Under the pieces are notes generated by a model, which saw nothing but the letters and a program-made list of their open reading frames with translations, was not told the DNA's origin and ran no database searches. From positions 178,867 through 242,866 of the forward strand of contig NZ_WWNE01000003.1 in the NCBI RefSeq assembly GCF_009909615.1: 64,000 nt of DNA, read 5' to 3'. This document shows positions 53,348 to 62,118 of the stretch, piece after piece; position 1 is the stretch's first letter; every line of letters starts with the position of its first letter. Source of the DNA: Acidiluteibacter ferrifornacis (GTDB lineage Bacteria; Bacteroidota; Bacteroidia; Flavobacteriales_E; Vicingaceae). The position numbers and the translations under genes are program-made.

Positions 53348-56239
53348 TTAAAATTTGTGCGTAATACCTATCCCAAATGTAATTCCAGGATTTAAACTAC
53401 TGAAAATTTGATCAGCAGCCTCATACGACTTAAAAACACTTTCTACTTTATCGTTTAAGATATTCGCAATTTTAATATCAATTGCTGTCTTTCTATCTTC
53501 CCCTAACTTCTTATTGAATCCGAAATTCAAACTATGAAAAGGATCTTGAAAAACATCCGGAGTTAATCCTGAACCAACAATCTGAAGAGCGGCTCCTTTC
53601 ACATTGTAAAAGAGACCGGTTTGAATCCCCTTCTCTACATCTCCATAACTCAATCCAAAATTCACAACATACGGAGCTTGGCCAGCCATTGGTCTGTAAT
53701 TCTTTATCGACTCTCCTGTTCTTTCATATTCCTTTCTTGCGTTATACTCTCTATCAGTCATATCAATTCTTGATTGTACCAAAGTTAAGTTTCCACTCAC
53801 GCTAAAATTTTGAATTTTTTCAGAAATAAAAGCTAAACTTTTCGTGGCTTCCAACTCAAGTCCCAATAATTGACCATCTCCAACATTTCTAGGCTGAAAT
53901 TCAGTACTTGTTTGTTGTTCGGGAATTCTCACTAATTCAATTGGATTCTTAAAAGTTTTATAAAATAAACTAGCAGAAAGAATTTGGCCTCTTTCCATAA
54001 ACTTTTCCCATCTAAAGTCTATATTATTTACATTAGTAACTACCAGCTCTCCATCCCAATCAGAATAGGTAAATAAACTACCATTAAACGATCTATTAGA
54101 AATAGGATCCAAGATTTGTGCAAAAGACAATTCCTTAAATGATGGTCTAGCAATTGTTTGAGAAAAAGCAAATCTCAAATTTTGCTCCTCTGCAATTGCA
54201 TAGATTAAATTAATTGAAGGGAAAAAGTCTAGCGACTCTAACACTTTCTCGTCTTCTAGGTTCTTACCATTCACCTCATCTCCAGTTGCATAGGCAATAT
54301 CCCTACCAGTATGTTTTTGTACATAGTTCTCTGCACGTATCCCAACAATAGACTTCAAGTTCGGCGTAATGCTAAACTCGTTTGAAATATATACTGCCGT
54401 ATTATTAACACTCGATTCATACGCATTTGGATTGGGGTCTGCATTTCCTGATTGGTAAAAAATACCATTGGGTCTATTGGGATATAGATTCTCAGCAGTC
54501 AAGATATTATTCGGATCATAATCATTCCACTGTTGCGGATAGAAAAATTGAACATCATAGCGCAAAATCTCATAGTTACGATTCTTATAATTATGACTTA
54601 CTCCAAACTTTAATTTGGCATCTTCATCCCATAGTTTATAATCCTTTGTCAAATCTATTTTTGAAGTAACATTTACCTCTTGCAGTGACCTCCATATTCT
54701 TGAAGGCAAACCTCCTCCACCGGCTGCAAAAAATGTATCTGTTGCAGTTTGTGTGAATGCAGTTGATCTTACATCTGGATCGTTTGAGGTTGAATAGGTA
54801 GGAGAAACTCTCCAATCTATTTCCCATCCTGAGGTATTAATTCTGTGAGTTCCATTTAATAGCAAGTTACTCAAAGTTCGTTGATTGTATTCAAGGTTAT
54901 TTGATTCCGCAAAATAACCCGACTGACCTACGCCTTCTGGATTATTATCAATCTTAAACTGCCCTGCTTTACTTTCACCATTTTGCAAGTGCATCACAGT
55001 CAACCTTACTTTTGACAAATTGGTTTTATACGCTACACCAGCTAATGCACCCACTAACACATTCTTTTCCGCTAAGACACCTTCCTGTAAATTAGCAGAA
55101 ACCAACTCATTATCATTCGGATCGCTTTTTCTTTGATATTCTCCATAAGTTACATCATCGTAATACTTATAATCTGTTTTGTAAGACAAAGAAAAGATGT
55201 ATCCCAATTTAGGATTCTTGGAATTATCACTATTAAGTTTAATTTGATTTCCATAAGATAAGCTTCCACTAAAATCCATCAAACTTGTTTGTTTTGTAGC
55301 GCCTAATTCAGGATTAAACTCATTTACAAATGAGTTTACTTGCTCTGGAGTAGCGCCATTATAGGGAGTTGGAATAACTGCTGCCTTTGCATTCTCCGGT
55401 AAAGCTCTAGTTCCATCATCAAAACCCAAAAAGTCAGTTGAACTTCCTTCAGAACTTATGAAATCAGAATTAAAATGCATTTGAGGGTTATAAGAAAATC
55501 CTGCCGAAACAGTAAATAATTCTTCTTCTGGAAATGCCTTAGTTTCAATATTCATAATACCTCCTGTAAAATCAGCCGGCATATCCGCAGTAAAGTTTTT
55601 TGAAACTACAATATTATCTATCAAATTACTTGGAAAGATATCCATCTGAAGACTGTTCTTGTCAGGATCCAAGCCTGGAATATCCACTTCATTTAAAGTT
55701 ACTTTAGTATACCTATCACCAAGACCTCTTACATAAACGTACTTTCCACCTTCAATTGAAACTCCAGTAACTCGCTTGGCAGCCTCAACAGCAGTAGCAT
55801 CTCCAGTCATTTTCATCTTTTCAGCTGATATCCCATCCATCATGGACACGGATTTTTTCTTCATGGTATTAATAGCTGCTTCGGACTTTCTAGTAGCCGT
55901 AGCAGTAATCATTACCTCACCAAGCTGAAGACTATTCTCCCGCATTCTAATATTATTTAGTAAAGTAACTTCACCACTTTTTACAATTACTGACTGGATT
56001 GTTAAACTCTCAAAGGAAATATAAGAAACCACTAAATCATAAGTACCTTCCTCTACTTGAAGTGAAAACTGTCCATCAAGATCCGTGGACACTCCATTTA
56101 TTGTGTTTTTAATAACTACACTAGCGCCAATCACAGTTTCACCTGTTGCATCCTCAATCACGGTACCTCTTATAGTTCCTTTTTGAGAGAAAACAACTAA
56201 TGAGTTAAATACTAATAAAATAAGTAAGACATTCTTCAT
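53348..56239 (-). CDS. TonB-dependent outer-membrane receptor
   Basis: 963 residues. Signal peptide ending FSQ, CarboxypepD_reg domain (GTIRGTVIEDATGETVIGASVVIKNT), plug domain with YVRGLGDRYTKVTLNEVDIPGLDPDKNSLQMDIFP and NIVVSKNFTADMPADFTGGIMNI, then a 22-strand-type barrel ending in an aromatic C-terminus (NPGITFGIGITHKF). Imports an unknown ligand using TonB energy. The next gene upstream is a beta-helix lipoprotein, separated by a terminator hairpin; the two resemble a receptor/surface-lipoprotein pair. Near a PhoB/PhoR-type regulator, but phosphate control is inference. Confidence 0.92.
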   Translation of the reverse strand: MKNVLLILLVFNSLVVFSQKGTIRGTVIEDATGETVIGASVVIKNTINGVSTDLDGQFSLQVEEGTYDLVVSYISFESLTIQSVIVKSGEVTLLNNIRMRENSLQLGEVMITATATRKSEAAINTMKKKSVSMMDGISAEKMKMTGDATAVEAAKRVTGVSIEGGKYVYVRGLGDRYTKVTLNEVDIPGLDPDKNSLQMDIFPSNLIDNIVVSKNFTADMPADFTGGIMNIETKAFPEEELFTVSAGFSYNPQMHFNSDFISSEGSSTDFLGFDDGTRALPENAKAAVIPTPYNGATPEQVNSFVNEFNPELGATKQTSLMDFSGSLSYGNQIKLNSDNSKNPKLGYIFSLSYKTDYKYYDDVTYGEYQRKSDPNDNELVSANLQEGVLAEKNVLVGALAGVAYKTNLSKVRLTVMHLQNGESKAGQFKIDNNPEGVGQSGYFAESNNLEYNQRTLSNLLLNGTHRINTSGWEIDWRVSPTYSTSNDPDVRSTAFTQTATDTFFAAGGGGLPSRIWRSLQEVNVTSKIDLTKDYKLWDEDAKLKFGVSHNYKNRNYEILRYDVQFFYPQQWNDYDPNNILTAENLYPNRPNGIFYQSGNADPNPNAYESSVNNTAVYISNEFSITPNLKSIVGIRAENYVQKHTGRDIAYATGDEVNGKNLEDEKVLESLDFFPSINLIYAIAEEQNLRFAFSQTIARPSFKELSFAQILDPISNRSFNGSLFTYSDWDGELVVTNVNNIDFRWEKFMERGQILSASLFYKTFKNPIELVRIPEQQTSTEFQPRNVGDGQLLGLELEATKSLAFISEKIQNFSVSGNLTLVQSRIDMTDREYNARKEYERTGESIKNYRPMAGQAPYVVNFGLSYGDVEKGIQTGLFYNVKGAALQIVGSGLTPDVFQDPFHSLNFGFNKKLGEDRKTAIDIKIANILNDKVESVFKSYEAADQIFSSLNPGITFGIGITHKF

Positions 56240-56276
56240 TTTAATCCTTGTTAATTTTTGTTAGGTCTGAAAACGT

Positions 56277-56308
56277 AAAAACAGACTTGCTAAATTAGCA
56301 AGTCTGTT
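56277..56308 (-). terminator. Terminator/attenuator between lipoprotein and TonB receptor
   Basis: Perfect 14-bp stem AACAGACTTGCTAA / TTAGCAAGTCTGTT with a 1-base centre, followed on the minus strand by TTTTTACG. It lies 41 bases past the lipoprotein stop and 38 bases before the receptor start, so it may cut receptor expression relative to lipoprotein expression. Confidence 0.8.
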
Positions 56309-56348
56309 GAAATTAATTGTATGACAATTTCTATTCTTATAATTCTTA

Positions 56349-57554
56349 TTATAGTCCTGAAAGCTTATTAGCTTTACTAGCCCATGTCCATCCAAAATTT
56401 GAAACATTCGCTCTTCCAATAGAACCGGAAGTAACTCCTGCAGGAACTGGACCATTCACATAGTTAGCTAAATCAGCAGAAGGAACATCTAAAGTAATGT
56501 CTGTAAAAGAAACTAAAGGAGCGGTAACTCTATTAATTTTTTGTCCGTCAGCGATTCCTCTAATTTGAATATTCTCTAAAGATACTTCAGAATTAGCATC
56601 CACATTAATCAAATCTTCGGAAACATGACCTGAAGCTGTATCAGAGGCAACAACAGTACCGTTCTTAATTGTATGACTTCCTGGCAATGCACCTTCAGGA
56701 CCATCCAACTCAAAGCAATGACCTGTAGGAGTAATTACAACGAAGTTATCTAAAGTACCTTTCCAAGCTTGATCAGTATCAATTGCATCATCACCTGCAT
56801 TCCAAACTACAACGTTACTTACGTTAACAGTTCCACCAAACCACTCAATTCCATCATCTTGATTTCCAACAACCTCAATGTGATCAATAGTAGTACCTGA
56901 ACCAACTGCACCTAATGTTAATCCATTAATCTCATTACCAGCTCCAATTAAAGAACCACCATGACGAATAGAAATATACTTAAGTACACCTGAATTATCT
57001 GCATCTTCGCTTCCTCCATATAAACCATTTGGATCTGAAGTAGGAATTCCTTCAATTTGAACTTCTGTCTTAGAAGCAGAAATAGTGGCTTTTCCCAAAA
57101 CAATTAAACCACCCCACAAACCATTTTGAGTAGGATCTAAGTTTGGAGAAGCAAAATTACCCGCTACGATATCTGCAGGAGCAATCTCATCAGCAACTGA
57201 AGTAAAAATTATTGGCTCTGTAGCAGTTCCTTCTGCCATCAATTTAGCACCTCTAGCAATTAATAAAGCAGTTGCATTAGCACCTGTTCCTGCTTCACCT
57301 TTTACAATTACACCTTTTTGAATAGTCAATGTAACACCATTAACTACTGAGATTCTTCCACCTAATTGGTATACTTTACCTGTTTCCCAAGTTGTATTAG
57401 TTGTAATATTACTTGACACTAATACATTGCCATTATCTACTGGAGCAATAACAATCGGATCATCATCGTCCTTACAAGATGTAAAGGATACAGTTAATGC
57501 TGTAGCAAAAAATACAGCTGCAAATGCGTTTTTGGTTAATCTAAAATTTTTCAT
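56349..57554 (-). CDS. Beta-helix lipoprotein, TonB-receptor partner
   Basis: 401 residues from ATG 57554 (MKNFRLTKNAFAAVFFATALTVSFTSCKDDDDP), whose lipobox SFTSC followed by an Asp run is a Bacteroidota lipoprotein with surface-export-like acidic start. The body is a right-handed beta-helix rich in repeats (GRISVVNGVTLTIQKGVIVKGEAG…, LKYISIRHGGSLIGAGNEINGLTLGAVGSGTTIDHIEVVGNQDDGIEWFGGTVNVSNVVVWNAGDDAIDTDQAW). Ligand unknown. A Met at 57593 is also in frame but gives an unlikely Lys-rich leader. Upstream of the receptor and divergent from the two-component genes. Confidence 0.82.
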   Translation of the reverse strand: MKNFRLTKNAFAAVFFATALTVSFTSCKDDDDPIVIAPVDNGNVLVSSNITTNTTWETGKVYQLGGRISVVNGVTLTIQKGVIVKGEAGTGANATALLIARGAKLMAEGTATEPIIFTSVADEIAPADIVAGNFASPNLDPTQNGLWGGLIVLGKATISASKTEVQIEGIPTSDPNGLYGGSEDADNSGVLKYISIRHGGSLIGAGNEINGLTLGAVGSGTTIDHIEVVGNQDDGIEWFGGTVNVSNVVVWNAGDDAIDTDQAWKGTLDNFVVITPTGHCFELDGPEGALPGSHTIKNGTVVASDTASGHVSEDLINVDANSEVSLENIQIRGIADGQKINRVTAPLVSFTDITLDVPSADLANYVNGPVPAGVTSGSIGRANVSNFGWTWASKANKLSGL

Positions 57555-57793
57555 TGTTTTTGAATAATTAGTTTTCAATTTGATTTTTTTCACACCGCAA
57601 AGATGAGAGCGAAGTATTATCCTGGTGTATTATAGCCGTTATTAAAAACTTATCGCTACTTTAATTTAATGTTAATAGAGGTTTTTTATCAGAGATATAA
57701 TTATGGTATTAATTATTTTCCCCGTTATATTAGCAGTACTTTTATATTCCAATTATTTAAACTTAAATTAACATTACCCGGTTCACCTTGGGT

Positions 57794-57801
57794 TAGCTTT
57801 G
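57794..57801 (+). promoter_or_regulatory. Promoter -7 element for the two-component operon
   Basis: TAGCTTTG, exact TAnnTTTG, 31 bases before the response-regulator ATG; no TTG upstream. In the same 278-base divergent gap, TAATGTTAAT (about 57667) and ATTAACATTA (about 57767) form an inverted pair resembling half-sites of the 52.27/52.75 kb boxes. Nothing else is recognised in the gap. Confidence 0.4.
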
Positions 57802-57832
57802 CGATAACGTAACTACTAATAATGAATAAGTA

Positions 57833-58510
57833 ATGAGTGTAGAGAAAATTTTACTTGTAGATGACGATCAAGACATCCTAGAGTTTATAGGTTATAATCT
57901 TAAAAAAGAAGGCTTTGAAGTAACCACCGCTTCAAATGGAAAAGAAGCCATAGAGATCGCAAAAAAAGTAAAACCAGATTTAATCATTTTAGACGTAATG
58001 ATGCCAGAGATGGATGGCATGGAAACTTGTCATCAGATGAGGAATATGCCAGCTTTAAAAGACACTCTAATTATTTTTCTTACGGCTAGGGGCGAAGACT
58101 ATTCACAAATTGCAGGGTTTGATGCTGGAGCCGATGACTACATCACTAAACCTGTAAAGCCGAGAGTTTTAGTAAGTAAAGTTCGAGCAATACTAAGACG
58201 CAAAGGAAGTACACAAGAAGAAAAAATTGAATTCGAGGCTAATGGGGTCTCTATAGATAGAGAGCGTTACTTAATGAGTAAAGACGGAGTAGATTATAAT
58301 CTACCTAAAAAGGAGTTTGAATTGTTAGCCCTTTTAATGTCTAAACCAGGAAAAGTATTCACAAGAGAAGTAATTTTAGATAGTGTTTGGGGTGGAGAAG
58401 TAGTAGTTGGTGATAGAACCATTGATGTCCACATCAGAAAATTAAGAGAAAAATTAGGCGATCAGTTCATAAAAACGGTGAAAGGTGTAGGGTATAAATT
58501 TGAAGCATAA
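57833..58510 (+). CDS. OmpR/PhoB-family response regulator
   Basis: 225 residues. Receiver domain with acidic pocket DDD (10-12), phospho-Asp D54 in IILDVMMPEMDGMET, Lys in ITKPVKP; C-terminal winged helix (VSIDRERYLMSKDGVDYNLPKKEFELLALLM … IDVHIRKLREKLGDQFIKTVKGVGYKF). Closest pattern is PhoB-like. Cotranscribed with the histidine kinase 28 bases later. Pho control of phosphate genes is not shown by any gene here. Confidence 0.93.
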   Translation: MSVEKILLVDDDQDILEFIGYNLKKEGFEVTTASNGKEAIEIAKKVKPDLIILDVMMPEMDGMETCHQMRNMPALKDTLIIFLTARGEDYSQIAGFDAGADDYITKPVKPRVLVSKVRAILRRKGSTQEEKIEFEANGVSIDRERYLMSKDGVDYNLPKKEFELLALLMSKPGKVFTREVILDSVWGGEVVVGDRTIDVHIRKLREKLGDQFIKTVKGVGYKFEA

Positions 58511-58538
58511 AACCCACTAAATTTCTTACCTTTCCTTT

Positions 58539-59594
58539 ATGAATAACATTACCCCACGGGCGCTTTCTAAGCAAATTTCCTTAATCTTAGGAGCTATCCT
58601 TAGTGTGCTTTTTACCATAATATGGGGTCTCACTTCAGCATTTGTTTGGTGGATGCCTGTTATTTTATTCGCAATAACTTTTACTGCCTGTTATTTCATT
58701 TTTCTTTGGGCCATTGCCAACTTCATCGATCGCAAGATTAAAATCATATACAAAACCATCCACAATTTAAAAGTTGGGCGAAAAAAAGGAGTAATCGAAG
58801 AAATTGATGTGGATAAAGATATCCTAACAGAAGTTAGAAAAGATGTGATTGAGTGGGACTTAAGAAATCGACGTGAAATCGAACGACTAACTGATCAGGA
58901 AAAATTCAGAAGAGAATTTATAGGTAATGTATCTCATGAATTAAAAACACCACTTTTTAGTATTCAAGGGTATATATTAACGCTCTTGGAAGGTGGGCTA
59001 GAAGACCCTAAAATAAATATTTCCTACCTACAAAAAGCTGAAAAATCTGTGGATCGAATGATCGATATGGTGAGTGATTTAGATGAAATTGCAAAGCTGG
59101 AGACGTCTCAATTAACCATGCAATTCTCAACAGTAGATATTTACAAGCTATTAGATGAAGTCATTGATTCTTTAGAATTCAAAGCAAAAGAGAAAAACAT
59201 CAAACTCATAGTTAAAGTTATTGATGAAAAGCCTCTTTGGGTTAAGGCTGATCCAGTTAGAATAACTCAAGTTTTAACTAACCTTATTATAAACTCCATA
59301 TACTATGGGAAGGAAGGAGGTAGAACAGAAATTCGTTTCTTCGATTTTGATGAAAATGTTTTAATCGAAGTTGCGGATAATGGAGATGGAATTTCTGAAG
59401 AACACCTACCTCGCCTTTTCGAACGTTTTTATAGGGTCGAGAAAAGTAGATCTAGAAATGATGGTGGCTCAGGATTAGGATTAGCTATTGTTAAACACAT
59501 TATAGAGGCACACAAACAAACTATAAATGTTCGAAGTAGCCTAAATAAAGGCGCTACCTTCTCATTTACTTTGGCAAAAGCGACAAAAAAGTAA
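58539..59594 (+). CDS. PhoR-like sensor histidine kinase
   Basis: 351 residues. Two closely spaced membrane helices (ILGAILSVLFTIIWGLTSAFVWWMPVILFAITFTACYFIFLW) with almost no periplasmic loop, so sensing is probably through the membrane or a partner. HisKA with phospho-His in FIGNVSHELKTPLFSIQGY, N-box NLIINSIYYG, G1 EVADNGDGISEEHLPRLFERFYR, G2 GGSGLGLAIVKHI. Lacks PAS and HAMP domains apart from a short HAMP-like linker. Pairs with the preceding regulator. Confidence 0.93.
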   Translation: MNNITPRALSKQISLILGAILSVLFTIIWGLTSAFVWWMPVILFAITFTACYFIFLWAIANFIDRKIKIIYKTIHNLKVGRKKGVIEEIDVDKDILTEVRKDVIEWDLRNRREIERLTDQEKFRREFIGNVSHELKTPLFSIQGYILTLLEGGLEDPKINISYLQKAEKSVDRMIDMVSDLDEIAKLETSQLTMQFSTVDIYKLLDEVIDSLEFKAKEKNIKLIVKVIDEKPLWVKADPVRITQVLTNLIINSIYYGKEGGRTEIRFFDFDENVLIEVADNGDGISEEHLPRLFERFYRVEKSRSRNDGGSGLGLAIVKHIIEAHKQTINVRSSLNKGATFSFTLAKATKK

Positions 59595-59704
59595 GTCTTC
59601 GCCTTCCCCCCTATCTTTTTTTAACAAAATAGAATTATTTTAATTTAGTGATGCAACCATTCTATGCTTAATTTCATCTATTGAAAAGCTGTATAATCTA
59701 GAAA

Positions 59705-60253
59705 ATGTCCAAGACCTGCATGACCGAAGAAGAGTTGATAGATAGATGCCTTCAGCTAAATGAAAAGGCACAAGAAGAGCTCTACAACTTATACTCTTCA
59801 AAGATGATGGGGGTTACATTGAGGTACGTAAAGACATTTGAAGAAGCTCAAGATGTGCTTCAAGATGGGTTTATCAAAGTGTTTGATAAATTAGACACCT
59901 ATACAAGAGAAGGCTCATTTGAAGGTTGGATAAGACGTATAATAGTGAATACAGCATTGGATTATTTGAGAAAAGTTAAACATGAAAAGTTTCATGTTGA
60001 TGTTGACGAGGTAAATTATTTTTTAGCCGACCAAACAATTATATTAGAGAGTATGGCAGCAGAGGATTTGTTGCAAATTATTCAATCTTTGCCAGTCGGC
60101 TACCAAACTGTTTTTAACTTATATGCAATTGAGGGCTATACCCACAAAGAAATAGGCGAACAACTTGGCGTCTCTGAAAACACATCCAAATCTCAATATT
60201 CAAGAGCTAAATTGTTTTTGCAAAAGAAATTAGATGAAATTAATACGATATAA
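59705..60253 (+). CDS. ECF-type RNA polymerase sigma factor
   Basis: 182 residues. Region 2 (LYNLYSSKMMGVTLRYVKTFEEAQDVLQDGFIKVFDKLDTYTREGSFEGWIRRIIVNTALDYLRK) and region 4 (LPVGYQTVFNLYAIEGYTHKEIGEQLGVSENTSKSQYSRAKLFLQKKL) intact, no extra domains. Directs transcription of a regulon not identifiable here. Its stop lies 1 base before the GTG start of the next gene, a sigma/anti-sigma-like arrangement. Confidence 0.94.
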   Translation: MSKTCMTEEELIDRCLQLNEKAQEELYNLYSSKMMGVTLRYVKTFEEAQDVLQDGFIKVFDKLDTYTREGSFEGWIRRIIVNTALDYLRKVKHEKFHVDVDEVNYFLADQTIILESMAAEDLLQIIQSLPVGYQTVFNLYAIEGYTHKEIGEQLGVSENTSKSQYSRAKLFLQKKLDEINTI

Positions 60254-60254
60254 A

Positions 60255-61385
60255 GTGAGTAATCCAAATCACGACATAGAAAACCTTTTTAAAGAAGGGT
60301 TTAAAAACTTTGAAAAGCCTGCTGGCGACAAAGTTTGGGCTGGTGTAAAAGCAGGAATCAAATCTTCTGCAGCTACCTCTGTGGCCGCTACAGCAGCAAA
60401 ATCTACCATTGGCATTGGAGCGAAAGTCGCAATTGTCGCTGCTATTATTACAGTCGCAACGGTAGGAACAGCAATATTGATTAACTATAATCAACATCCT
60501 AATGTTGAAGAGAATACTACCCCAAAAGAAATAGTAACAAATGAATCTTCTCCACAAATCACAACTGCTGTAAAAAATGAAACTGAATCGACTGACGTAA
60601 CACTAAAATCGAATAAAATAGCAGAAGAAAAAATAAATACCCAACTAAAGCCAAATATAATCAATCAGGAAAGCAAAACAGCTCATAGAAATAACAACAA
60701 AACAGCAACTAAAGTAGTAAATGAATCAAAATCTGATAAATCTACTTCTCAAGCTGGTTTGAATATTGAACAAAAATCGGTGACAGAAACAGATTCAAAA
60801 AGTAGCAAAACTGAAGAAAGTAAAACAGCGAGCACTGAAGAAAAAAGCAATAAAACTGACGAAGACAACACACCAATTGAGTCAAAAATAATTTTGAGTA
60901 CATCGAAGGGCACAGTTCCTTTTTCAATTGACTTCAGTAGTGAGTTTAAATCGTCACATTATGAGTGGAAAATAAATGGAGTACTGATTAGCAATTCCAA
61001 GGCTAGTTCGTATACCATTGGAAAGGCCGGATCCTATGAATTACTGTTGTCGATTACTGATAGCGATGGTAAACAAAAAGTTTCATCAAAAACCATTACA
61101 GCAATTGAGGAGTTTGATTTAACACCACCTAACATCTTCACTCCTAATCAAGATGGTAAAAATGATATTTTTAGAATTGATGGAGAATTTGAAAAATTAG
61201 AAGTCGCTATTCTAGATCAATCAGGTAAATTAATACATCAATGGGAAGGTTCCTATGGCTTTTGGGATGGAACCAATCCGGACGGCTCATATGCATCAAC
61301 AGGAATTTATTTCTATATTATTACCTACAAAATAGAAGGTAAAACAGAAACAATAAAAAAGGGAACATTAACTCTAAAACGCTAA
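60255..61385 (+). CDS. Single-pass membrane protein with PKD and type IX (gliding) C-terminal domain; anti-sigma-like position
   Basis: 376 residues from GTG 60255 (VSNPNHDIENLFKEGFKNFEKPAGDKVW); ATG 60234 would overlap the sigma gene by 20 bases. About 57 cytoplasmic residues, one membrane helix (VAIVAAIITVATVGTAILI), a Thr/Ser/Lys-rich spacer of about 130 residues, a PKD/Ig-like domain (VPFSIDFSSEFKSSHYEWKINGVLIS…YELLLSI) and a C-terminal domain PPNIFTPNQDGKNDIFRIDG…DGSYASTGIYFYIITYKIEGK of the gliding-motility/CHU_C type used for type IX export. Bound to the sigma gene, it looks like a transmembrane regulator whose outer end is T9SS-like. No FecR or zinc anti-sigma motif is visible. Confidence 0.8.
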   Translation: MSNPNHDIENLFKEGFKNFEKPAGDKVWAGVKAGIKSSAATSVAATAAKSTIGIGAKVAIVAAIITVATVGTAILINYNQHPNVEENTTPKEIVTNESSPQITTAVKNETESTDVTLKSNKIAEEKINTQLKPNIINQESKTAHRNNNKTATKVVNESKSDKSTSQAGLNIEQKSVTETDSKSSKTEESKTASTEEKSNKTDEDNTPIESKIILSTSKGTVPFSIDFSSEFKSSHYEWKINGVLISNSKASSYTIGKAGSYELLLSITDSDGKQKVSSKTITAIEEFDLTPPNIFTPNQDGKNDIFRIDGEFEKLEVAILDQSGKLIHQWEGSYGFWDGTNPDGSYASTGIYFYIITYKIEGKTETIKKGTLTLKR

Positions 61386-61434
61386 TGCTCCCTAATAATG
61401 AAATAAAAATGCCTAATAATTTAAATTAGGAGAT

Positions 61435-61472
61435 AGCCACCTTTCAATCGTAGATTCAGGGGTGGCTTTTCT
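61435..61472 (+). terminator. Probable terminator of the sigma-factor operon
   Basis: AGCCACC (61435-61441) pairs with GGTGGCT (61461-61467) across a 19-base loop, then TTTCT. The long loop makes it only moderate. Confidence 0.5.
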
Positions 61473-61514
61473 GATGGCGTAAATTCGTTAGCGTTGTCTC
61501 GTAATCTGTGTGTT

Positions 61515-61889
61515 TTATTGTGATGGTAGACAATCTTGCATACTGAGCAAATTGATTTCCGATTCTCCATTTTTTTCTCCTTGTGTGGTGGCTCGTATGT
61601 TTCCCAAATGGTCTTTTAAATGGTATTCATACGTTCCATCCGATTGGTTGTACATTCCCAATTGCCCCGCTCCATGAGTGGGCAAAGAAGTAGTGCTTGT
61701 AGCCGTCTGCTCAAAAGTATACTCTTGGTTAATCACCGCCATTAAACTACCAGTATGGTTTCGGATGTAGACTTGCTCTGATGAAAGATAGAGCTCACCT
61801 TCTCCACTACCTGGGCCTTCTCCTTCTCCTTCTCCGCCTCCTTCTCCGCCTCCTCCACTTGGAGCTAAAAAAGAGTACAATCGCTTCAT
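61515..61889 (-). pseudogene. Orphan Rhs core fragment with Gly/Glu-rich stretch
   Basis: 124 residues. The middle and end carry Rhs-type sequence (VYIRNHTGSLMAVINQEYTFEQTAT … YEYHLKDHLGNIRATTQGEK), but the hyperconserved RFYD/DP core that should follow is missing and the frame stops after DCLPSQ. The front is a low-complexity GGGGEGGGEGEGEG run. It is a displaced 3' piece of an rhs-like gene, as often found around rhs loci, not a complete gene. On the same strand as the intact rhs end at 62687-64000. Confidence 0.7.
61816..61857. repeat. CT/CCTTCTC-type simple repeat
   Basis: Tandem CCTTCTC/CCGCCT units coding the Gly/Glu/Ser run of the Rhs fragment on the minus strand. A GC-richer microsatellite in an AT-rich genome, likely length-variable. 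Confidence 0.6.
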
Positions 61890-62031
61890 CAGCCGCGATA
61901 CAATCGCGCGAGAACGGGGGTTTCAATCATTCTTCACTAAGCTTTATGTTTGGGGTTCTAAAAAGGAAAATCAAGACCTCTTAATTGCTGCTAAAGACTA
62001 CGCTGAAAATTTCTTGGACTCTGCCAAATAA
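61890..62031 (+). pseudogene. 3' remnant of an unidentified gene
   Basis: Open frame on the + strand with no start, ending RDTIARERGFQSFFTKLYVW then GSKKENQDLLIAAKDYAENF and LDSAK stop at 62029-62031. The helix-like composition looks protein-coding, and the frame merges upstream into the Pro/Ser-rich antisense of the Rhs fragment, with stops at 61768 and 61789. It resembles the tail of a gene truncated when the Rhs piece arrived. Family not recognised. Confidence 0.3.
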
Positions 62032-62060
62032 AACAACCCAAGCGAGAACTTGGGTTGTTT
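62031..62060 (-). terminator. Strong hairpin terminator of the rhs/MORN unit
   Basis: Perfect 12-bp stem AAACAACCCAAG (62031-62042) / CTTGGGTTGTTT (62049-62060) with a 6-base loop. On the minus strand it runs into TTTTATTT, 59 bases after the MORN lipoprotein stop. It also follows directly on the + strand gene remnant. Confidence 0.75.
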
Positions 62061-62118
62061 AGTTGTTAGGAAAAGCATCGAAAATCGCTAGAATCTTACT
62101 ATTCTTGAATCATAGAGT

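Noticed and set aside
57702..57770. 22-codon hydrophobic open frame in the divergent gap before the response regulator
   Set aside because: Too short and AT-driven, no ribosome-binding or conservation evidence.
60234..60254. ATG start for the gliding-C-terminal-domain protein overlapping the sigma gene
   Set aside because: Possible, but GTG 60255 directly after the sigma stop gives the more family-like MSNPNHDIENLF; the ATG is kept only as an alternative.
61781..61984. 67-codon plus-strand frame over the Rhs fragment
   Set aside because: Leu-rich antisense product of the CCTTCTC microsatellite, not a gene; the remnant at 61890-62031 is in another frame.
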